Counted from the stretch's first letter, positions 8,539-16,078 are shown. The stretch: DNA of 64,000 nucleotides from Polaromonas sp. CG_9.7 (GCF_015752205.1 NZ_JADOVG010000011.1:1-64000); one strand, 5' to 3'. The notes: generated by a model from the sequence alone, not told the origin. Translations and numbers: made by a program.

Positions 8539-9564
8539 GTGAATGCTTATTCCCGTTTTCCGTCTGTTTGCATGGCGGCTTTTTCAGCCTTGCTGTGCTT
8601 GTCCGCATCTGCACAAACTGCCGCAGTTCCGGCCGCTGCGCCGGCAACGGCCGTGATCACCACGCCGGTGTTCGTGCTCAACTCTCTGGAAGACAGCGTC
8701 AGCGTGATCAATCCGGCGACCTGGACCGAAGTCAAGCGCATCGAGACTGGCAAGCAGCCACACCATCTGTACCTGACGCCGGACGAAAAATCGGTGATTG
8801 TGGCCAACGCGCTGTCGGATTCGCTGACTTTCATTGATCCGAAAACGGCTGAGGTCCAGCGCACCGTGCGCGGCATCATCGACCCTTACCACCTGCGGTT
8901 TTCACCCGACATGAAGTGGTTCGTGACGGCTGCCAACCGCCTCAACCATATCGATATTTTTCACTGGGATGGCAAGGACATGACGCTGGCCAAGCGCATC
9001 CCCACCGGCAAGACGCCCAGCCATTTGTGGATCGACAGCAATAGCAGCACGATTTATTCGACCATGCAGGAAAGCGACGAACTGATCGCCATCGACATTG
9101 CCACGCAGACCATCAAGTGGCGCACCGCCACCGGCTCGACGCCCGCAGACGTGTTTGGCATGGCCAATGACAAATTCGTGCTGGTGGCCCTGACCGGCGG
9201 CGACGGCGTCGAGGTGTATGACGTGAGTGGCAAGGAGCCCAAGCGCGTCAAGTTCATCAAGACGGCGATGGGCGCGCACGCCTTTCGCGCCTTCGGCGAC
9301 AAGCGACACCTGTTGGTCAGCAACCGGGTGGCCAACACCATCAGCATGATCGATTTGCAAACGCTCGAAGTGGTGAACAGCTTTCCGGCACCTGGCGGCC
9401 CCGACTGCATGGACGTGAGCCGTGACTTGAGCCAGATCATCGTCACCTCGCGCTGGATTCGCAAACTCACTTTCATCGACGTGGCCAGCCGCAAGGTGGT
9501 GCGTCAAATCAACGTTGGCAGGAGTCCGCATGGCGTCTGGACGCTCGATCATTCGCCAAGGTAG
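8539..9564 (+). CDS. Periplasmic YncE-like beta-propeller (YVTN repeat) protein
   Basis: A GTG start at 8539 is preferred: a GGAAAGA ribosome site sits 9 bases upstream and the product (341 residues) begins with a clean signal peptide (SVCMAAFSALLCLSASAQTA). An upstream in-frame ATG at 8446 would add 31 residues that spoil the signal. The mature part carries repeated propeller blades: VFVLNSLEDSVSVINPATW, IVANALSDSLTFIDPKTAE, LVSNRVANTISMIDLQT, IIVTSRWIRKLTFIDVASRK. Such proteins are secreted seven-bladed propellers, often of unknown ligand. The TAG stop falls exactly at the edge of the GC-rich repeat at 9565, so the native C-terminus may have been altered by that insertion. Confidence 0.8.
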   Translation: MNAYSRFPSVCMAAFSALLCLSASAQTAAVPAAAPATAVITTPVFVLNSLEDSVSVINPATWTEVKRIETGKQPHHLYLTPDEKSVIVANALSDSLTFIDPKTAEVQRTVRGIIDPYHLRFSPDMKWFVTAANRLNHIDIFHWDGKDMTLAKRIPTGKTPSHLWIDSNSSTIYSTMQESDELIAIDIATQTIKWRTATGSTPADVFGMANDKFVLVALTGGDGVEVYDVSGKEPKRVKFIKTAMGAHAFRAFGDKRHLLVSNRVANTISMIDLQTLEVVNSFPAPGGPDCMDVSRDLSQIIVTSRWIRKLTFIDVASRKVVRQINVGRSPHGVWTLDHSPR

Positions 9565-9740
9565 GTGGCCCCCACGGTCGCTCACATCGTGTAGCTCCCT
9601 GCCCCCCGAGGGGGCCACTTTGCCTGCGGCCCGGCAAAGCCGGTTCCGCGGCCCTGGCTGGTGGAAGCGGGCCACTTTTCACGACGCCTGGCTGATCGCT
9701 GCGCCTGCGGCCCGGCCAAGCCAGTTCCGCCGCCATGGCT
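9565..9740 (+). repeat. GC-rich interspersed repeat, copy A (with a partial second unit)
   Basis: Starts with GGCCCCCACGGTCGCTCAC, contains the small palindrome GCCCCCCGAGGGGGC, then a 38-base block at 9622-9659 that is repeated with few changes at 9703-9740 (GCCTGCGGCCCGGC...CC.GTTCCGC.GCC.TGGCT). The same element occurs in direct orientation at 11373-11470 and inverted at about 13085-13240. It fills the gap between the YncE-like gene and the deacetylase. Confidence 0.75.
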
Positions 9741-9745
9741 TGGGT

Positions 9746-10603
9746 ATGCGGCTTGTTCAATTGCTATTTGCTATGTTTTCAATAGCTAATTACGCTTATG
9801 CAGAAAGCGCGAACAGCCAATTAGATTTAAAAAACTCGGATGAGCGGCCTTCTTGCAAGCCGGTCTACCTGACGCTGGACACCGGCCACATGGAAGTGGC
9901 GCCGCTGATTGCCGACGTGTTGAAACGCCATCAGGTCAGGGCCACTTTCTTTGCCGCCAACGAGCGCACCAAGACCGGCGATGGCAGCCTGGGAGCGTAC
10001 TGGGCGCCCTGGTGGAAAGCGCGGGCGGCGGAGGGCCACGAGTTCGCCTCGCACACGTTCGACCACACCTACTGGCGGGCCGACGTGCCGGGCGCCTCGG
10101 GCGCGCCGACGCAGTTCAGAGTACGCCCTTCGGCGGGGCCATCCGAGGGCAATACATTCACCTGGACAGCCAGGCAATATTGCGAGGAAATAAGCCGCTC
10201 CAGCGCGCGCCTGCAGGACATCACTGGCAAGAAGCCTTTGCCGCTGTTCCGCGCACCTGGCGGCAAAACCTCTGGGCCGCTTCTGGCAGCGGCGCGGTCG
10301 TGCGGCTTCGCGCATGTGGACTGGTCTCCGGCCGGCTTTCTGGGGGACGAGTTGCCCAGCGAAAAATACCCCAACGCCGCGCTGCTGAACAAGGCGCTGA
10401 AGGATGTCCGTTCGGGCGACGTGCTGTTGGCGCACCTGGGCATCTGGTCACGCCAGGACCCGTGGGCGCCCGCCGTGCTGGAGCCCTTGATCACTGGCCT
10501 GCAGGCGCAAGGCTTTTGCTTCAAGACGCTGCGCGAGCATCCGCAGTACCAGGCGTGGATTGAAACGCACTCGCCTGTTTTGACAACCCAGACGGGGAAA
10601 TAA
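9746..10603 (+). CDS. Secreted polysaccharide deacetylase-family protein
   Basis: From the ATG at 9746 the product has 285 residues with a signal peptide (VQLLFAMFSIANYAYA). NodB-homology motifs follow: YLTLDTGHMEVAPL (about residues 41-54, standing for TFDDG), ATFFAANE, ASHTFDHTYW (about 100-109, the zinc-binding SH-x4-H), LFRAPGGKTS and VLLAHLG. It should remove acetyl groups from a cell-wall or exopolysaccharide sugar. The usual second Asp of TFDDG, a metal ligand, is Thr here. The frame stays open upstream to 9515 through the repeat, but those residues overlap the preceding gene and lack a signal. The signal peptide itself is written in an AT-rich repeat (9758-9810). Confidence 0.8.
   Translation: MRLVQLLFAMFSIANYAYAESANSQLDLKNSDERPSCKPVYLTLDTGHMEVAPLIADVLKRHQVRATFFAANERTKTGDGSLGAYWAPWWKARAAEGHEFASHTFDHTYWRADVPGASGAPTQFRVRPSAGPSEGNTFTWTARQYCEEISRSSARLQDITGKKPLPLFRAPGGKTSGPLLAAARSCGFAHVDWSPAGFLGDELPSEKYPNAALLNKALKDVRSGDVLLAHLGIWSRQDPWAPAVLEPLITGLQAQGFCFKTLREHPQYQAWIETHSPVLTTQTGK
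9758..9810 (+). repeat. AT-rich interspersed repeat coding for the deacetylase signal peptide
   Basis: CAATTGCTATTTGCTATG then TTTCAATAGCTAATTACGCTTATGCAGAAAGCGC. The AATAGCTA core followed by the palindromic GCGCTTATGCA-GAAAGCGC type segment is the same building block found intergenically at 18800-18840 and 24601-24682. Confidence 0.55.
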
Positions 10604-10608
10604 CGGCG

Positions 10609-11673
10609 ATGGACTGGTTGACTGGAATTTTCGCAAGTGTTCAGGGCTGGTTGTTCCAGACGCTGGTGCAGCCCGCACTCTTCGCGCTCGACATGGCCAG
10701 CCTGTTTGAAGACGCGTATGCAGCGACGGCCTGGTTCATGATGGGCGTCCTGCAGGTCACCGTCCTGCTGGCAGTGATCGGTCCGCTGCAGCGCTGGCGA
10801 CCGGTCGAGGCCATGGACTCGCCCGCCGACCGGGCCAGTATCCGCATTGATGTGATGTACACGCTGATTCACCGGCTCGGGCTGTTCCGGCTGGCGCTTT
10901 TCTTCACGTTGGACCCGTGGTTTGATGCGGCCTTTGGCGCGCTGCGCACTGCCGGCTATGGCACCTTTCACTTGGACCAGCTGTGGCCCGGCGTGACCGA
11001 CCAGCCCGTCGTGAGCCTGCTGATCTACCTGCTGGTGTTTGACTTTGTCGCCTACTGGACGCACCGTGGCCAGCATCAGCTGGACTGGTGGTGGCGGCTG
11101 CATTCGCTGCACCATTCGCAGCGGCAGATGACGATGTGGAGCGATAACCGTAACCACTTGCTCGACAGCATCCTGCTCGACACAGTAGTCGTGGTCATTG
11201 CGCAACTGATCGGCGTGGCGTCGGACCAGTTCATCCTGATCGTCGTGCTGACGCAATTGAGCGAAAGCTTTCAGCATGCCAACGTGCGGCTGTGGTTTGG
11301 CCGGATCGGTGAGCGGCTCTGGGTCAGCCCGCGCTTTCACCGGCTGCACCACAGCATCGGCCTGGGACATGAAGCCCCCACGCTCCCCACTGCGTGTGGT
11401 TCGCTGCCCCCCGGGGGGGCGCTGCGCCTGCGGCCCGGCAAAGCCGGTTCCGCGGCACCTGCTGGTGAAGACAATGCGTACGCTCCCAGACTCGGGGGGC
11501 ACAATTTTGGCGTGCTCTTGCCGTGGTGGGACATGCTGTTCGGTACGGCCAATTTCGAGCATCGCTACGACCCCACCGGCGTGCGCGACCAGGTCGAGAA
11601 GCAGCGCGACTACGGCAGCGGTTTCTGGTCGCAGCAGTGGCTGGGCGTGAAGCGGTTGTTCGGGCGCGCATGA
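10609..11673 (+). CDS. Sterol desaturase/fatty acid hydroxylase-family membrane protein with internal repeat insertion
   Basis: A 354-residue integral membrane protein of the diiron fatty acid hydroxylase superfamily. Histidine clusters: HRGQH (about residue 152), HSLHHS (about 165), and HRLHHS (about 244), with several hydrophobic segments before and between. The C-terminal block HNFGVLLPWWDMLFGT is typical. Between HRLHHSIGLGHE and that block lie about 40 residues rich in Pro, Gly and Ala that correspond exactly to GC-rich repeat copy B, kept in frame. Relatives have only a short LGG-type link here. The enzyme would oxidise a lipid acyl or sterol-like chain; the insert sits close to the active-site histidines, so activity is uncertain. 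It begins 5 bases after the deacetylase stop. Confidence 0.85.
   Translation: MDWLTGIFASVQGWLFQTLVQPALFALDMASLFEDAYAATAWFMMGVLQVTVLLAVIGPLQRWRPVEAMDSPADRASIRIDVMYTLIHRLGLFRLALFFTLDPWFDAAFGALRTAGYGTFHLDQLWPGVTDQPVVSLLIYLLVFDFVAYWTHRGQHQLDWWWRLHSLHHSQRQMTMWSDNRNHLLDSILLDTVVVVIAQLIGVASDQFILIVVLTQLSESFQHANVRLWFGRIGERLWVSPRFHRLHHSIGLGHEAPTLPTACGSLPPGGALRLRPGKAGSAAPAGEDNAYAPRLGGHNFGVLLPWWDMLFGTANFEHRYDPTGVRDQVEKQRDYGSGFWSQQWLGVKRLFGRA
11373..11470 (+). repeat. GC-rich interspersed repeat, copy B, inside a coding sequence
   Basis: Begins GCCCCCACGCTCCCCACTGC, contains GCCCCCCGGGGGGGC and the CCTGCGGCCCGGCAAAGCCG / TTCCGCGGCACCTGCTGGTG blocks shared with copies A and C. Translated in frame it supplies TLPTACGSLPPGG and the following residues of the hydroxylase. 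Confidence 0.8.
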
Positions 11674-11680
11674 AGCTTTC

Positions 11681-12613
11681 ATGAACACCATGCTGGATTC
11701 CTTCTGGCGGGCGGTGATGTACTGCCTGCATCCTCGCGTCATTGCGCTGTCGATCCTGCCCGTCATCATCATGGGCGTGCTGTCGCTGACGCTGGGCTAC
11801 TTTTACTGGGAAGACGCATTGTTCGCGGTGCGCGCCAGCCTGGAAAGCTTCGAGCTGGTCAACGCCATGGTGCACTGGCTTGAAGGCATCGGGCTAGGCA
11901 GCCTGCGCCTGGTGCTGGCGCCGGCGCTGGTGCTGTTTCTGTCCATTCCGGTGATTGTCATCGTGACCCTGCTGCTGGTGGCGGTCTTCATGACGCCCAG
12001 CATGGTCGCACTGGTGGCAAGCCGGCGGTTTCCGCAGCTCGAGCGTAAAAAGGGCGGCTCGATGCTGGCCAGCATCGTCTGGTCGCTGGGCTCGACCTTG
12101 CTGGCCATCGTGGCGCTGGTGGCGACAGTCCCGCTGTGGCTGGTGCCGCCGCTGATTTTGATCCTGCCACCGCTGATCTGGGGCTGGCTCACTTATCGCG
12201 TGATGTCCTACGATGCCCTGGCCGACCATGCCAGCCTCGAAGAACGCGAGCAGTTGTTCCGCGAAAACCGCCTGCCCCTGCTCGGCATTGGCGTGCTCAG
12301 CGGCTACCTTGGTGCAGCGCCCAGCCTGCTCTGGGCGTCGGGTGCCATGTTCATCGCCATGGCGCCCATCGTGGTACCGCTGGCGATCTGGATTTACACC
12401 CTGGTATTTGCTTTTTCATCGCTCTGGTTTGCACATTACTGCCTGGCCGCGCTGGAACAGCTTCGCAAGAGAAATGCTACTACAGCACAGGCGCTGTCAG
12501 CACAAGCTGCTACCGAATTAATAGTTGACGAGTCGCATGCACGCAGCTTGCCACGCGCATCAGCTGGCGGCTTGCCGGATTCATCGACCCAACCCCAGGA
12601 CCCTTTCGCATGA
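11681..12613 (+). CDS. EI24/CysZ-type integral membrane protein
   Basis: A 310-residue protein with about six transmembrane segments (for example LSILPVIIMGVLSLTLGYF, LVLFLSIPVIVIVTLLLVAV, LLAIVALVATVPLWLVPPL) and the EI24-family signature YDALADHASLEEREQL. The bacterial relative CysZ is a sulfate permease; the function of the betaproteobacterial EI24 branch is not settled. Hydrophobic sequence ends near FSSLWFAHYCLAALEQLR; the remaining 45 or so residues are hydrophilic, partly derived from an AT-rich repeat (12471-12526), and end in low-complexity Pro/Ser/Gln. It starts 7 bases after the hydroxylase and its stop overlaps the next start by 4 bases (ATGA). Confidence 0.8.
   Translation: MNTMLDSFWRAVMYCLHPRVIALSILPVIIMGVLSLTLGYFYWEDALFAVRASLESFELVNAMVHWLEGIGLGSLRLVLAPALVLFLSIPVIVIVTLLLVAVFMTPSMVALVASRRFPQLERKKGGSMLASIVWSLGSTLLAIVALVATVPLWLVPPLILILPPLIWGWLTYRVMSYDALADHASLEEREQLFRENRLPLLGIGVLSGYLGAAPSLLWASGAMFIAMAPIVVPLAIWIYTLVFAFSSLWFAHYCLAALEQLRKRNATTAQALSAQAATELIVDESHARSLPRASAGGLPDSSTQPQDPFA
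12471..12526 (+). repeat. AT-rich interspersed repeat coding for part of the EI24 C-terminal tail
   Basis: GAAATGCTACTACAGCACAG, GCGCTGTCAGCACAAGCTGC and TACCGAATTAATAGT reproduce the order AAATAGCTAC - GCGCT - AGCAGCTATCAAATTAATAG seen in the intergenic copies of this family. In frame it encodes NATTAQALSAQAATELIV. Confidence 0.5.
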
Positions 12614-13581
12614 CCCCTCAATTCGGACTCATCATCATTGGCGATGAAATTCTTTCAGGCAAGCGCAGCGACAAGCATTTGCCCAAAGTCATTGAACTGC
12701 TGGCCGCCAGAGGTTTGTCGCTGGCTTATGCCGAATACGTCGGCGATGACCCGGAGCGCATCACCGCAACGCTGGCGCGTGCCTTTGCCACCAGCCGCGC
12801 GACGGGCGATGTGGTGTTCTGCACCGGCGGCATCGGCGCTACGCCGGACGACCACACCCGCCAGTGCGCGGCTCGGGCGCTGGGCGTGGAACTGGCACTG
12901 CACCCCCAAGCCAAACAGCTGATCGAAGAACGCATACGTGACACCGCGAAAGAGCAGGGCGCCGCCTACGAGCCCGATCGTCATGACAACCTGCACCGCC
13001 TGAACATGGGCGTGTTCCCCCTCGGCGCCGAGATCATTCCCAATCCCTATAACAAGATTCCAGGTTTCAGCTGCTTCGTTGAGCCCCAGGATGGCGGCTT
13101 GTCCCCGGCAGGACCAACTGCATCAGCAGGCAGCGCGGAATTGGAGGCGCAGGCCAGCCAGCCCGGGCCGAAGGACCCGCTTTGCCGGAATGCATCCTCG
13201 GTGGGCAGCGAGTCACACGCAGTGGGCAAGCGTGGCGGCATCCACTTCTTTCCAGGGTTTCCCGTCATGGCATGGCCCATGCTGGAATGGGTGCTGGACC
13301 ACCACTTTGCCGATCTGCATCAAACCTCGGGCGCGGTTGAAAAATCGGTCATCGTGATGGGGTCGATGGAAGCCACATTGACGCCGCTGATGCTCGCGAT
13401 CGAAGCCGATCATGCCGGCGTCAAAGTGTTCAGTCTGCCCAGCGTTGACCATCCGCAATACGGCCGCCATATTGAACTTGGTGTCAAAGGTCCTGTAGAA
13501 GCGGTCAACCGTGCTTATCCCGCGTTGCTGGCAGGCCTGCACCAATTCAACCTGCAACTTGGCCCTGAATTGGTGCGTTAA
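12610..13581 (+). CDS. CinA/MoaB-type molybdopterin-binding-domain protein with repeat insertion
   Basis: A 323-residue protein of the competence/damage-inducible CinA N-terminal family (MoCF-like fold): FGLIIIGDEILSGKRSDKHL, YVGDD, DVVFCTGGIGATPDDHTRQ and HDNLHRLNMGVFP are diagnostic. After NPYNKIPGFS the sequence breaks into about 50 residues rich in Gly, Pro, Ser and Ala (about residues 157-210), then resumes with IHFFPGFPVMAWPMLEWVL, which normally follows directly. The inserted DNA is GC-rich repeat copy C in inverted orientation. The amidohydrolase (pncC) part of full-length CinA is absent, as in the short family members. It overlaps the EI24 stop by 4 bases. Confidence 0.82.
   Translation: MTPQFGLIIIGDEILSGKRSDKHLPKVIELLAARGLSLAYAEYVGDDPERITATLARAFATSRATGDVVFCTGGIGATPDDHTRQCAARALGVELALHPQAKQLIEERIRDTAKEQGAAYEPDRHDNLHRLNMGVFPLGAEIIPNPYNKIPGFSCFVEPQDGGLSPAGPTASAGSAELEAQASQPGPKDPLCRNASSVGSESHAVGKRGGIHFFPGFPVMAWPMLEWVLDHHFADLHQTSGAVEKSVIVMGSMEATLTPLMLAIEADHAGVKVFSLPSVDHPQYGRHIELGVKGPVEAVNRAYPALLAGLHQFNLQLGPELVR
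13085..13240 (-). repeat. GC-rich interspersed repeat, copy C (inverted), inside a coding sequence
   Basis: On the minus strand this reads CCGCCACGCTTGCCCACTGC, then GTGTGACTCGCTGCCCACCG, a GGCAAAGCGGGTCC part and TTCCGCGCTGCCTGCTGATG, in the same order as copy B (cccccacgctccccactgcg, gtgtggttcgctgcc, ggcaaagccggttcc, ttccgcggcacctgctggtg) but more diverged and with an extra middle stretch. Confidence 0.7.
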
Positions 13582-13610
13582 GCACAATGTCGTCAAATCG
13601 ATCCAGTAAT

Positions 13611-13627
13611 TGCACACAAACGGTGCA
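13611..13627 (+). promoter_or_regulatory. NtrC-binding site upstream of glnA
   Basis: TGCACACAAACGGTGCA fits the dyad consensus TGCAC-N7-GTGCA. It lies about 130 bases upstream of the -24 element, the usual enhancer distance for NtrC. Confidence 0.75.
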
Positions 13628-13739
13628 TTTTTGGTTTTTTTTCAAAACGGCTGTTTCAAAACAAGTCAATCACCATTCCATAGCGACAATAGTGTCGGCA
13701 CAATAACGGGTTTAGCCAAAAATCCCGGCGTTCTCGGCT

Positions 13740-13758
13740 TTGGCACAAAAAGTGCATT
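13740..13758 (+). promoter_or_regulatory. Sigma-54 (-24/-12) promoter of glnA
   Basis: TTGGCACAAAAAGTGCATT has the GG and GC dinucleotides exactly 12 bases apart, matching the RpoN consensus. The predicted start is near 13767, giving a leader of about 45 bases and a GGAG ribosome site before the glnA ATG. Confidence 0.85.
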
Positions 13759-13811
13759 CGAAAAAACCGAGACGAATTTTTAAACCACTACCTATCACAG
13801 GAGATTCTTGA

Positions 13812-15227
13812 ATGGCAAAGACCGTCGCTGACGTCATGAACATGGTCAAGGAAAACGAAGTCAAGTTCGTTGACTTCCGTTTTACCGACACCCGGGGCAA
13901 ACAGCACCACACCACGGTGCCCGTGTCTCATTTTGATGAGAATAAATTCACCGACGGCCATGCATTTGACGGTTCGTCCATCGCCGGCTGGAAGGGTATT
14001 GAAGCCTCGGACATGCAACTGATCCCCGATCCGAGTACGGCCAACATTGATCCGTTTTTTGAGGAAACGACGCTGATCATGACGTGCGACGTGATCGAAC
14101 CGACGGACGGCAAGGCCTATGAGCGTGATCCTCGCTCCATCGCCAAGCGCGCAGAAGCCTATCTGAAGTCCACCGGCCTGGCCGACACCGCTTACTTCGG
14201 ACCCGAGCCAGAATTTTTCATCTTCGACGGCGTGCGCTGGAGTACCGAGCCAAACCACAGCTTCTACGAGATCGAAGAATACGAAGCACCATGGAACACC
14301 GGCACCAAACTCGAAGGTGGCAACCGCGGGCACCGTCCCACTGTCAAAGGCGGCTACTTTCCCGTGCCTCCCGTGGACAGCACGCAGGACATGCGCGCTG
14401 AAATGTCCCTGATTCTTGAGTCGTTGGGCATTCCGGTCGAGGTGTTCCACCATGAAGTCGGCGGTGCTGGCCAAAACGAGATTGGCACGCGTTTCTCGAC
14501 CCTAGTCGAGCGCGCTGACTGGACCATCCTGCAAAAGTATGTGGTGCACAACGTGGCCAATGCCTACGGCAAGACCGCCACCTTCATGCCCAAGCCCTAC
14601 GCTGGCGACAACGGCTCTGGCATGCATGTGCACCAGTCGGTCTGGAAAGACGGCAAAAACCTGTTTGCTGGCGACGGCTACGCCGGCCTGAGCGACTTTG
14701 CGCTGCATTACATCGGCGGCATCATCAAGCATGCCAAAGCCCTGAATGCCATCACCAACCCCGGAACCAACAGCTACCGCCGCCTGGTGCCGCACTTCGA
14801 GGCTCCGGTCAAGCTGGCTTACTCAGCCAAGAACCGCTCGGCGTCGATCCGCATTCCCTACGTGGCCAATCCCAAGGGCCGCCGCGTCGAAGCACGCTTC
14901 CCCGATCCGCTGATGAACCCTTACCTGGGTTTTGCGGCCCTGCTGATGGCCGGCATGGATGGCGTGGAAAACAAAATCCACCCGGGCGAAGCCGCCACCA
15001 AGGACCTCTACCATCTGCCGCCAGAAGAAGACAAGCTGGTGCCTACCGTCTGCCATAGTCTGGACCAGGCGCTGGAAGAACTGGACAAGGACCGCGCATT
15101 CCTGACCAAGGGCGGTGTGTTCACCGACAGCATGCTCGATGCCTACATCGAATTGAAGATGGGCGAAGTCAACCGCACCCGCGTTGAAGTCTCCCCGGTC
15201 GAATTCGACATGTACTACTCGCTGTAA
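13812..15227 (+). CDS. glnA: Type I glutamine synthetase
   Basis: A 471-residue GSI-beta enzyme that makes glutamine from glutamate, ammonia and ATP in the cytoplasm. Signatures: [12 protein letters not shown] near the N-terminus, [41 protein letters not shown] (ATP/His segment), [18 protein letters not shown] and RSASIRIP. The adenylylation site lies in LYHLPPEE, with Tyr at about residue 400, so GlnE control is expected. The promoter is sigma-54 dependent with an NtrC site. It is followed by a terminator, then by the signal-peptide protein and glnL/glnG. Confidence 0.98.
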   Translation: MAKTVADVMNMVKENEVKFVDFRFTDTRGKQHHTTVPVSHFDENKFTDGHAFDGSSIAGWKGIEASDMQLIPDPSTANIDPFFEETTLIMTCDVIEPTDGKAYERDPRSIAKRAEAYLKSTGLADTAYFGPEPEFFIFDGVRWSTEPNHSFYEIEEYEAPWNTGTKLEGGNRGHRPTVKGGYFPVPPVDSTQDMRAEMSLILESLGIPVEVFHHEVGGAGQNEIGTRFSTLVERADWTILQKYVVHNVANAYGKTATFMPKPYAGDNGSGMHVHQSVWKDGKNLFAGDGYAGLSDFALHYIGGIIKHAKALNAITNPGTNSYRRLVPHFEAPVKLAYSAKNRSASIRIPYVANPKGRRVEARFPDPLMNPYLGFAALLMAGMDGVENKIHPGEAATKDLYHLPPEEDKLVPTVCHSLDQALEELDKDRAFLTKGGVFTDSMLDAYIELKMGEVNRTRVEVSPVEFDMYYSL

Positions 15228-15528
15228 AAAGCGTCAATCCCACCTGCATCCCTGAAGCAGGCGGCCCGGTAAAAAGGATGGTTTGCGCCATCCTTTTTTC
15301 ATGGCGGCATGGGTTTGACACTTGCATGATTTTGTATTCTTGACGCTTTGCAGCATACTCATTGCGTTTGCAGGCCAATGCGAGATCAGGCGCTAAGGCG
15401 CAGACAGTGCCGATGCACCGCAAGGCGAAGCAACAACCTGTCGGATTGATTTGAAATTGGAATCACAGGCAATTTCTGCATCCACCCTGCAACCAACTGC
15501 AAGCGCTTTTAGACGCTGTAATCCTTCC
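15228..15528. other. 301-bp glnA-downstream spacer
   Basis: Holds the glnA terminator and then about 230 bases without a recognisable gene. The open frame extends upstream of 15529 to 15451, but the extra residues do not look like part of a signal peptide. A promoter for the downstream genes may lie here; I could not fix one. Confidence 0.5.
15271..15299 (+). terminator. Terminator after glnA
   Basis: AAAAAGGATGG, a loop of TTTGCG, then CCATCCTTTTTT: an 11-base stem with a T tract, 43 bases after the stop. It probably limits transcription into the glnL/glnG genes and so favours high glnA expression. Confidence 0.85.
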
Positions 15529-16041
15529 ATGAAAATTCTCTGTTCCCTGTCCATTTTTTCCATGCTGCTAATCGGTGCAGGCCCCAACGCCTGGGCACAA
15601 CAGATTTACCGCTGCGTTGGCGCCGGTGCCGGCGCGCCTGAATACATCAACAACGTCAAGGATGCGCAATCGCGCAACTGCACTGTGGTTTCCGGCGGCA
15701 ATGTCACGGTGGTGCAGGGCACGCCAGTGCCGAAGGCGCCAGCGCGCGTGGCCACCACCCCTGCGCCGGCCAATTCGCGTGCGGACAGCAGCCCCGACCA
15801 GCGGGCGCGCGACAGCGATTCACGCATCATCCTGGAGTCGGAGCTCAGGAAATCTGAAGCCCGGCTGGCTGAACTGGAAAAGGAATACAAGAATGGCGAG
15901 CCCGACAAGCAAGGCATCGAGGGGCGCAACTACCAGCGTTACCTTGACCGTGTCAGTGACATGAAAGACAGCATTGCGCGCAGCCAGAGCGACATTGCCG
16001 GCCTGAAGCGCGAAATTTCCCGCTTGCCAGCGTCAAATTAA
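15529..16041 (+). CDS. Secreted DUF4124-like protein with C-terminal coiled coil
   Basis: From the ATG at 15529 the protein has 170 residues: a signal peptide (ILCSLSIFSMLLIGAGPNAWA), a short conserved part QQIYRCVGAGAGAPEYINN (the DUF4124 pattern of an I-Y-R/K-C start and an x-Y-x-N end), a Pro/Ala-rich linker, then a heptad-like region about residues 105-165 (ESELRKSEARLAELEKEYKN, DRVSDMKDSIARSQSDIAGL). It is probably periplasmic. Its function is unknown. Placement between glnA and glnL suggests co-regulation with nitrogen supply, but a terminator separates it from glnA. Confidence 0.8.
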   Translation: MKILCSLSIFSMLLIGAGPNAWAQQIYRCVGAGAGAPEYINNVKDAQSRNCTVVSGGNVTVVQGTPVPKAPARVATTPAPANSRADSSPDQRARDSDSRIILESELRKSEARLAELEKEYKNGEPDKQGIEGRNYQRYLDRVSDMKDSIARSQSDIAGLKREISRLPASN

Positions 16042-16078
16042 GCGGGATAGCGCCGCTTATGGATGAAAATAAGGCTTT

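Noticed and set aside
10069..11772. 567-residue open frame on the minus strand
   Set aside because: It is opposite the deacetylase and hydroxylase genes, has no domain resemblance, and is explained by high-GC third positions.
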